Assembly (NCBI GenBank): GCA_027311185.1
Contig: DAICZK010000007.1
Coordinates: forward strand, 6,406 to 21,575
Length of the DNA stretch: 15,170 bases
Reading direction: 5' to 3'
DNA from: Sulfuriferula sp.
GTDB lineage: Bacteria; Pseudomonadota; Gammaproteobacteria; Burkholderiales; Sulfuriferulaceae
Part shown: positions 10,159 through 15,170 of the stretch, one piece after another
How positions within the stretch are numbered: the stretch's first letter is position 1
Layout of the letters: each line of letters opens with the position of its first letter
Notes under the pieces: model-generated
Told to the model about the DNA's origin: nothing
Database searches by the model: none
What the model saw: only the letters and a program-made list of their open reading frames with translations
Made by a program: the position numbers and the translations under genes

Positions 10159-10192
10159 GATACAAGGCTTACAGCCGATTTATGTCTTTATA

Positions 10193-10216
10193 AATTCATA
10201 TATTTTCATATGAATT
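10193..10216. repeat. AT-rich inverted repeat after tRNA-Ser
   Basis: Nine-nt arms AATTCATAT (10193-10201) and ATATGAATT (10208-10216) with a 6-nt loop. It may be a weak 3' hairpin of the tRNA transcript or a protein-binding site; no T run follows, so it is not a standard intrinsic terminator. Confidence 0.45.
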
Positions 10217-10221
10217 CACAC

Positions 10222-10247
10222 TGCTGTCGGGAGATTTCCGGACAGCA
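10222..10247. repeat. GC-rich hairpin, possible terminator
   Basis: TGCTGTC (10222-10228) pairs with GACAGCA (10241-10247); after one mismatch two more G-C pairs extend the stem, with a 6-nt loop AGATTT. It lies six bases after the AT-rich repeat. The absence of a T run argues against a classic terminator. The remaining 130 nt up to the restriction-gene remnant show no coding sequence I recognise, only the palindrome GGAAATTTCC at 10314-10323. Confidence 0.4.
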
Positions 10248-10375
10248 ACGGTTCAACTTACTGAAAAACATAAAATAAATGCCATTCACAGGTGTCACCG
10301 ATTTCAATTTATTGGAAATTTCCGGATTTTCCCTGAGGTGGTTCAGTGCATACAGGAAAATTGGTATTCGCCTAA

Positions 10376-11013
10376 TTGATGTACCATTTGCAGCTGCATC
10401 CGATTGTGGTGCTGGATGAGCCGCAAAACATGGAAAGCGAGCAAGCCAAAAAAGCTATCGCCAGCTTGAATCCGCTGTGTACCCTGCGCTATTCGGCAAC
10501 GCATCGTAACCGTTATAATTTGGTTTGCAAGCTTGACCCGGTGCAGGCTTATGACCTGAAACTGGTGAAGCGCATTGAGGTCAGTTTGATAGTGGATGAT
10601 CCTGACTTCAATCAGCCTTATATTCAGGTGCAATGCATTAGCGCGACCAAAACCAATGGTACCGTCCGGCTGTTGATCGATGTAAACGAGAAAAACGAAC
10701 CGCAGCGCAAGAGCATTTCCAGCAGTACGGGCGGTATTGATTTGTTCGACAAGACCAATCAGCGAAGTAATTATTCCGGCCATATCGTTGACGAAGTCAA
10801 CGCGGTCGATGGATATGTAAGTTTCAGTAATGGATTGGTGCTCTATGTTGGAAAGCAGATGAGGCTAAAGTTTATCTGGTACGCGAAATGAAATCCACAA
10901 AGGATTAATTGAAGTTGCGCTGCTCGGAATGGGTGAAAATTCAGTGTGGAAAGGCTCATTTCGATACCTTGGGGATGGATTTTTCCCATGTTGTGAAAGC
11001 GTCCAAAGTATAG
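10376..11013 (+). pseudogene. Remnant of type III restriction enzyme Res subunit (helicase/nuclease)
   Basis: Decayed fragment of the ATP-dependent restriction subunit. The first open stretch (10376-10891) carries the helicase motif II segment PIVVLDEPQNM, then ASLNPLCTLRYSATHRN with motif III, KLDPVQAYDLKLVKRIEV, and later GYVSFSNGLVLYVG, all in Res order. The ATP-binding motif I that should precede is absent. Near 10853-10860 the similarity jumps to another frame: ADEAKVYLVREMKSTKD, a TAA at 10906-10908, then LKLRCSEWVKIQCGKAHFDTLG, ending with TAG at 11011. This is the extreme C-terminus of Res, so several hundred residues between the two segments, including the usual nuclease region, are gone. 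The matching mod methylase gene is not in the window. It cannot encode an active enzyme. Confidence 0.85.
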
Positions 11014-11058
11014 AGGCAGAAAATCCGGCTCAATCAAGCCCTTGTCGTCAGAAGATGA

Positions 11059-11223
11059 GCCGCACGTTTGGCGGCAGGGGCGGATACTTATCCTGTGATC
11101 GAGGCGCAGTCCGATGAGGATGCGGCGCTTGCCATCGAAGACGCCAATTTGTTAATCTGTCTGCCGTCGCAACCCGACAGCAGCGCGACGGCCGAGTTAT
11201 GTTCCAGACTGTGGAGAAAATGA
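11059..11223 (+). pseudogene. Short duplicated fragment of the pta-like gene
   Basis: Between a TGA at 11056 and another at 11221 an open frame encodes AARLAAGADTYPVIEAQSDE and onward. Positions 11083-11127 match 11722-11766 of the downstream phosphotransacetylase gene at 40 of 45 bases by hand count, in the same reading frame (YPVIEA-SD-DAA, residues 73-87 of that protein). Similarity fades on both sides; the remaining residues (DANLLICLPSQPDSS...) are not recognised. No convincing start codon or ribosome site is seen. Most likely a relic of a duplicated or rearranged copy rather than a gene. Confidence 0.55.
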
Positions 11224-11513
11224 TGCGTAAAGCGGAAGCCTTGAAATTGTTGACTCTACACAAACCTGAATTGATCCGCCGCTTCGGCATGACCGATCTG
11301 CTCTTGTTTGGTTCTACCGCGCGTGATGAGGCGCGGCCAGTCAGCGATATTGATGTTTTAGTAGGCTTTGATGGCACGGCTACCTCAAAACGTTATTTCG
11401 GGGTGCAATTTTATCTGGAAGATTTGCTGGGGTGTCCAATTGATCTGGTGCCGCAGGGTGTCATCCGTCCCGAGTTGAAACCTTATGTCGAAAAGGACTT
11501 GATCCGTGTCTGA
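11223..11513 (+). CDS. MNT-family nucleotidyltransferase (MntA-like antitoxin type)
   Basis: 96-residue minimal nucleotidyltransferase. It has the family signature GSTAR (30-34), the metal-binding SDIDVLV (Asp42, Asp44) and a third acidic residue, Asp74, in CPIDLV; the C-terminal PELKPYVEKDLIRV is also typical, so the protein looks intact. Such proteins usually pair with a downstream HEPN RNase toxin and silence it by adding AMP. Here no HEPN gene follows; instead a phosphotransacetylase gene overlaps its last 8 nt. ATG at 11223 fits the usual N-terminus and has GGAG at 11212-11215; ATG at 11220 or 11199 is also possible. It sits next to degraded restriction DNA, suggesting acquired DNA. Activity without a partner is uncertain. 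Confidence 0.82.
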   Translation: MRKAEALKLLTLHKPELIRRFGMTDLLLFGSTARDEARPVSDIDVLVGFDGTATSKRYFGVQFYLEDLLGCPIDLVPQGVIRPELKPYVEKDLIRV

Positions 11514-12429
11514 AGACCACACATTACTGCCGCTGCGCATGCGCGCCATTGTTGAAGCGGCGCGCAAACTACCGCCGATCGCCGTCGCCGTGGTAGATGC
11601 GGCTGAAGCGCACGTGCTCGCCGGCGCGCACGAAGCGCCGCAGGCCGGGTTGCTCGAGCCCGTGCTGATTGGTCGTCGTGCGGATATCGGGCGGGTGTGG
11701 GCGGAACAGGGCTTCGGCACCGATATTTACCCCGTGATCGAGGCGGAGTCCGATGCGGATGCGGCGCAATCGGGCGTGCAGCAGGTTCTGGACGGACGGG
11801 CAACCGCGCTGATGAAAGGTTCGATTCACACCGACGTGCTGATGCATCCGGTGCTGGCGCATTTGCGAACCGCGCGGCGCGCAAGCCATATATTTGTGGT
11901 CGAACTGGCGAGCTATCCCAAATTACTGTTGATCACCGACGCGGCGATCAATATTGCGCCCGATCTGATGACCAAGGCGGCTATCGTGCAAAATGCCGTC
12001 GATCTGGCCAGATTGCTGGGGACGGAACGGCCCAAGGTGGCCGCGCTCTCGGCTGTTGAGGAAATCAATCCGGCCATCGTCTCTACCATCGACGCGGCGT
12101 GTCTCTCCAAGATGGCTGAACGGGGGCAGATTCGGCATGCCATCGTCGACGGCCCGCTGGCCTTCGACAACGCCATTTCCGAGGATGCTGCGCGCACTAA
12201 AAACATTCATAGCGAGGTGGCGGGCGATGTGGATATTTTGCTGGTGCCCGATCTCATTTCCGGCAATATCCTGGCCAAGGATCTGGAATATCTGGCTGCC
12301 GCCACCATGGCGGGTATAGTCGTCGGGATGCGGGTGCCGGTGATACTGCCTTCGCGTTCCGATCCGCCTGCCGCGCGGCTAATCTCGGCGGCGATTGCAG
12401 TATTGCTGCACCATCGCTGGACAGATTGA
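11506..12429 (+). CDS. pta: Phosphate acetyl/butyryltransferase family protein
   Basis: Predicted to transfer an acyl group between CoA and phosphate (acetyl-CoA to acetyl phosphate). 307 residues covering just the PTA/PTB catalytic domain, without the N-terminal P-loop and DRTGG domains of long Pta enzymes. Conserved segments: VLIGRRADI, ALMKGSIHTD (101-110), ITDAAINIAPDL (143-154), SAVEEINPAI, VDGPLAFDNAIS (214-225), VPDLISGNILAKDLEYL (248-264) and a C-terminal VPVILPSRSD. The specific acyl group (acetyl or butyryl) cannot be fixed from sequence, so the symbol is provisional. It starts with GTG, supported by AAGGA at 11493-11497, inside the end of the nucleotidyltransferase gene. No acetate kinase gene follows within the window. 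It converges on tonB with 64 nt between them. Confidence 0.88.
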   Translation: MSEDHTLLPLRMRAIVEAARKLPPIAVAVVDAAEAHVLAGAHEAPQAGLLEPVLIGRRADIGRVWAEQGFGTDIYPVIEAESDADAAQSGVQQVLDGRATALMKGSIHTDVLMHPVLAHLRTARRASHIFVVELASYPKLLLITDAAINIAPDLMTKAAIVQNAVDLARLLGTERPKVAALSAVEEINPAIVSTIDAACLSKMAERGQIRHAIVDGPLAFDNAISEDAARTKNIHSEVAGDVDILLVPDLISGNILAKDLEYLAAATMAGIVVGMRVPVILPSRSDPPAARLISAAIAVLLHHRWTD

Positions 12430-12493
12430 TGATCAATTAACCATAAAATCATATAATTGAATAACATATCGCCAGTACATTATCAGCTATGGT

Positions 12494-13180
12494 TCAATCG
12501 CCCACATCGATGGATACGTCGACATCCTGGGTTGACGGTACGGGTTTCCCTGCTTCCGTAGCGGGAAAAAACTGCCAGGTTTTGAGGGTATTAAGGATGA
12601 CCTGATTGACGCGCGGATCGGGCGCGGCTTGAATCAGTTCCACCGTGACGCTGCCATCCACCGCGATATGGAAACGCGCGCGTATCACCGTGTGCATGGT
12701 TTCGTCGCGCAAGTCTTCGGGCAGTTCGGGCTTGGGCTGGTAAATGGCGTGCGCGCCCATTTGCTGTGTGCCGCTGGCGTTTGATGCCGGCTGGGGCGCG
12801 ACTTTAGGCAATGCTGGGGGCGTGGCGGGCGGCGATGGCGAGGTTTTGTCTGCTGTGGTTGGCGGCGCCTGCGGCACGCTGACTTTGGGTGATGCCGGCG
12901 TTGCAGGCCGCGGTTGAATGGCTTTGGGTTCGGGCGTCATTTTGGGTGCTGTTGCGGGCTGAGGTTGCGCCTTAGTTGGCGTCGGCGTACTGGCTGGCGC
13001 TTTAACGGGCGGCAATTCGACGATCCGGGCGTCTATGGGTGCCGCAACCGGCGGCGCAGGCGCGCGTGAGCTGGATAAAAAAACGCCTATCAGCGCCAGC
13101 ATGACGAGCCAGAGGGCTAGCGCCAGCGGCAGCGGCCACCAGAACTGCGGTATCGTCCGCGAAGTCATCCCGTCATTCAT
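12494..13180 (-). CDS. tonB: TonB energy-transducing protein
   Basis: Links the ExbB/ExbD proton-driven complex in the inner membrane to outer-membrane receptors. 228 residues from the ATG at 13180: a short cytoplasmic N-terminus, one transmembrane helix (about 15-36, PLPLALALWLVMLALIGVFL), a long Pro/Ala/Lys-rich periplasmic linker (about 41-140) and a C-terminal TonB domain (about 145-228) with IYQPKPELPEDL, RARFHIAVDGSV and LKTWQFFPA. The frame is open to a TTG at 13192, but the ATG at 13180, which overlaps the exbD stop, is more plausible; an ATG at 13168 is a further option. Last gene of the receptor-exbB-exbD-tonB series. Confidence 0.92.
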   Translation of the reverse strand: MNDGMTSRTIPQFWWPLPLALALWLVMLALIGVFLSSSRAPAPPVAAPIDARIVELPPVKAPASTPTPTKAQPQPATAPKMTPEPKAIQPRPATPASPKVSVPQAPPTTADKTSPSPPATPPALPKVAPQPASNASGTQQMGAHAIYQPKPELPEDLRDETMHTVIRARFHIAVDGSVTVELIQAAPDPRVNQVILNTLKTWQFFPATEAGKPVPSTQDVDVSIDVGD

Positions 13181-13574
13181 GCGCCACTGCAATCAGAAAA
13201 TGTACTGCGCCGGCGGCCCTCGCCTGCAACATGGCGCGCACGACGATGCCTTGCGGCGCCTTGTCATCTGCCGATACGACCACATCTTTCTCGCTGCCGT
13301 TGATGAGCGGTTTGAGGGTGGCGGCGAGCGTCGTCAGGGTGACCGGCGTGCGGTTGACCAGTATTTTGCCGTCGGCGGTAATCGTCAGGGTTGCGGGCTT
13401 GGCGGCGGTTAGCTGTTCTGCCTTGCCTTGCGGCAGATTGACCTTCAGCGCGTCGAGATGCTGCATCGACAGCGATGCGAGCATGAACGTCGCCAACAAA
13501 AAAAACATCACGTCTATCATCGGGATGATCTCGATGCGCCCCTTGCGTTGCACTCTTGCCTTGCGTAGCTTCAT
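13173..13574 (-). CDS. exbD: Biopolymer transport protein ExbD
   Basis: Component of the proton-motive-force motor that energises TonB. 133 residues: a basic cytoplasmic N-terminus, one transmembrane helix (about 17-37) containing the functionally essential Asp (Asp21 in IIPMIDVMFFLL), and a periplasmic domain with LNLP-like VNLPQGKAEQ, ITADGKILVN and VVVSADDKAPQG. The start at 13574 has GGGGGAG immediately upstream, overlapping the end of exbB; its stop overlaps tonB. The tight spacing indicates coupled production in fixed ratio. Confidence 0.95.
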   Translation of the reverse strand: MKLRKARVQRKGRIEIIPMIDVMFFLLATFMLASLSMQHLDALKVNLPQGKAEQLTAAKPATLTITADGKILVNRTPVTLTTLAATLKPLINGSEKDVVVSADDKAPQGIVVRAMLQARAAGAVHFLIAVAHE

Positions 13575-13578
13575 GGCG

Positions 13579-14208
13579 TTACTCCCCCTGATCCACTCGG
13601 ATGTGATCGATCAGGCGGGTGCCCAGACGCTCCATTTCATCCATGGTTTGCGCCTGTAGCCGGGAAAAATAATTGAATCCGAACAACGATATCAGTGCGA
13701 TGAACAGGCCGACCGCCGTTGCAATCAGCGCTTGTGCGACGCCGCCCGTGACGCCGGTCGGGTTGACCAGGCCGTTGCTGCCGATTAACTGGAACGCATG
13801 CATCATGCCGGCGATGGTTCCCATCAAACCGAGCAGCGGTGCTGCGGTGACGATAGTCTCCAGAACCCAAAGCCGCCGCGACAGGGCGGTTTCTATCACT
13901 TGTGCTTCGTCTGCCGCGCGCGATTCGGTCCACCAGGCAGGGCGATTACGATTGTTGATTATCACATTAAAAAATCGCCGGAAATAATTGTTTGAATTAA
14001 GATTTTCTGTTTTCTCTTCTAGAGATTCCCAGGCGAAGCCGTAGGTTTCAACCAGGTCCAGCAACTCTTTGGAGAGGCGCGCATAACGCCAGTACAGCAT
14101 CGCCTTTTCCAGCATGATAGCGAAGGCCATCACGGCAAGGACTGAGAGCGGAATGATCATCGCTCCGCCCAGTTTGAGGGTGAGTAAACTTTCGTGTAGG
14201 TCTTGCAT
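13579..14208 (-). CDS. exbB: Biopolymer transport protein ExbB (MotA/TolQ/ExbB channel)
   Basis: Inner-membrane scaffold and proton channel for TonB. 209 residues from the ATG at 14208, which has GGAG six nt upstream; a GTG directly before it is less likely. Three membrane helices are seen: about 14-34, then after a cytoplasmic loop with a WWTESRAADEAQ segment, about 118-140 (APLLGLMGTIAGMMHAF, the most conserved block of the family), and about 150-178 (GVAQALIATAVGLFIALISL). Four nt separate it from exbD. Confidence 0.95.
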   Translation of the reverse strand: MQDLHESLLTLKLGGAMIIPLSVLAVMAFAIMLEKAMLYWRYARLSKELLDLVETYGFAWESLEEKTENLNSNNYFRRFFNVIINNRNRPAWWTESRAADEAQVIETALSRRLWVLETIVTAAPLLGLMGTIAGMMHAFQLIGSNGLVNPTGVTGGVAQALIATAVGLFIALISLFGFNYFSRLQAQTMDEMERLGTRLIDHIRVDQGE

Positions 14209-14274
14209 CACTATCTCCAGGTAATTAACTGCGGGTCCGGGCGACGAAAATATCGCTTTGGAACGCGCGCTGTA

Positions 14275-15170
14275 TCAGAAAAATTTGTCGGCGCTGAAAT
14301 AAATGGCGCGGCGCGGGCCAAACTGCGGGGCGCCCACGCCTATGCCGCTGCCGTCCCGAATTTCATAAACGCTGTCGAACAGATTGAGTATGCTGATCCG
14401 CCCGTCCACTTTGCCGATCTCGGCGACATTGAAGCTGTGCATCACAGCGACGTTGATCTGGGTGTATCCCGGCAAATGCGAGGTGTTGGCGAATCCGCTG
14501 CGCAAGCCGCTGCCATAGAGCGCGTCGGCGCTGTAAGTGCTGCCTTGCCAGAGATAGGCTGTGCCTGCCGACGAGGTGAAGCGCTGGTCGTGATCGAGGT
14601 GCACCCAGTTGTTGGCGATGTAGCTGAGCTCGGTAGGCGAAAAGTTATACTGCGCTGAGGTGATATTTTTGCCCAGCGCCATGGAACGCGCCAGATTGAA
14701 ATAGGCTGAGAAATTATCTTTGCGATAATTCGCGGTGAGCTCGGTGCCGTAAATCTCGCCTTGCGCGTAATTGAATGGCGTATACAGCAACGCGGAACCG
14801 AACTGGCCTTCGTCGAGCAGGTTGGTGATGGCTTCGTAGTAACTGTCCAGACCTACTGTCAATTCGGGCGAGAAATTCTGGCTGATGCCGATATCGTAAT
14901 AATCGCTGGTTTGCGGTTTGACAGGTCCGTTGAGCATGCCTCCGGGTGGAGCTGCGGTAGTGCCGAGCGAGTCGGAAATCGTCTGGCCGCTGATCAGTTC
15001 GTTGGGCGGCGGGGTGAAATAACGCGCGTAGCCCGCATGAACGGCGGTCTGCGGGGTAAGCTGGTAGACCGCGCCCAGCCGCGGGCTGAGTTGATCGCCG
15101 GTGACGTAGGCGTCGACCTGGTCGTAGCGCAGGCCGTAGTTGATCGTCAGCTTGTCCAGCGGTTTCCATT
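14275..15170 (-). CDS. TonB-dependent outer-membrane receptor, 3' part only
   Basis: C-terminal part (297 residues) of a TonB-dependent receptor. The frame is open to the right edge, so the signal peptide, TonB box and plug domain lie outside. The sequence alternates amphipathic beta strands with hydrophilic loops (GLRYDQVDAYV, AGYARYFTPPPNE, YDIGISQNFSPELTVGLDSY, YGTELTANYRKDNFSAYFNL, DGRISILNLFDSVYEIRDG) and ends in the aromatic FSADKFF expected of a barrel terminus. It lies 66 nt upstream of exbB in the same direction, so the motor genes probably serve this receptor. The substrate (siderophore, cobalamin, metal chelate or other) cannot be told from this part. Confidence 0.9.
   Translation of the reverse strand, partial: WKPLDKLTINYGLRYDQVDAYVTGDQLSPRLGAVYQLTPQTAVHAGYARYFTPPPNELISGQTISDSLGTTAAPPGGMLNGPVKPQTSDYYDIGISQNFSPELTVGLDSYYEAITNLLDEGQFGSALLYTPFNYAQGEIYGTELTANYRKDNFSAYFNLARSMALGKNITSAQYNFSPTELSYIANNWVHLDHDQRFTSSAGTAYLWQGSTYSADALYGSGLRSGFANTSHLPGYTQINVAVMHSFNVAEIGKVDGRISILNLFDSVYEIRDGSGIGVGAPQFGPRRAIYFSADKFF

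Noticed and set aside
10006..10278. Open frame of 90 codons through the tRNA
   Set aside because: It reads through tRNA-Ser and its promoter; no protein similarity recognised.
10929..11117. 62-codon open frame after the restriction remnant
   Set aside because: It runs in a different frame from the recognisable Res C-terminus and has no known motif.
10156..11223. Possible att direct repeat of the tRNA 3' end
   Set aside because: I looked for a second copy of the T-arm/acceptor sequence downstream and found none within the window.
12433..12460. Inverted repeat TCAATTA / TAATTGA between pta and tonB as a terminator
   Set aside because: Seven AT-rich base pairs with a 14-nt loop and no T run; too weak to call a terminator.

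Overview
The window reads as a bacterial chromosome of about 55% GC by eye. The gene set (aat-bpt-thyA, sucCD-nadE-glnB, a proteobacterial-type TonB/ExbBD locus, a tRNA-Ser with encoded CCA) points to a proteobacterium. I favour a betaproteobacterium of the Nitrosomonadales/Gallionellaceae kind, but that is an impression from protein sequences and no search was run.

Layout, left to right. (1) 1-2546, plus strand: a compact cluster with the 3' part of aat, then bpt, a group III truncated haemoglobin and thyA, with gaps of 4-5 nt or overlaps. Aat and Bpt are the two bacterial transferases that add Leu/Phe or Leu to N-termini and create N-degrons. (2) 2652-4938: a receiver-TPR response regulator and a small soluble histidine kinase that overlap by 14 nt, probably a cognate pair. 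(3) 4999-9011: sucC-sucD-nadE-glnB, joined by two ATGA overlaps and a 28-nt gap. They cover succinyl-CoA synthetase, glutamine-dependent NAD+ synthetase and the PII nitrogen/2-oxoglutarate sensor. (4) 9048-9972, minus strand: an AurF-like diiron oxygenase, with a promoter that overlaps a perfect palindrome. (5) 10006-10158: a promoter and tRNA-Ser(GGA), with one mismatch in the T stem. (6) 10159-11223: a degraded tract. It holds two inverted repeats, a broken remnant of a type III restriction Res subunit (ends lost, large internal deletion, frame change, in-frame stop), and a small second copy of part of the downstream pta gene. (7) 11223-12429: an MNT-family nucleotidyltransferase without its usual HEPN partner, overlapping a phosphate acetyl/butyryltransferase gene by 8 nt. 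(8) 12494-15170, minus strand: a TonB-dependent receptor (running off the right edge) followed by exbB, exbD and tonB, a self-contained outer-membrane uptake locus.

Most of the window is orderly housekeeping sequence. The unusual parts are the decayed defence-gene tract next to tRNA-Ser with its pta fragment, the REC-TPR/kinase pair, the AurF-like gene with an operator-like palindrome, and the haemoglobin gene between the N-degron transferases and thyA.
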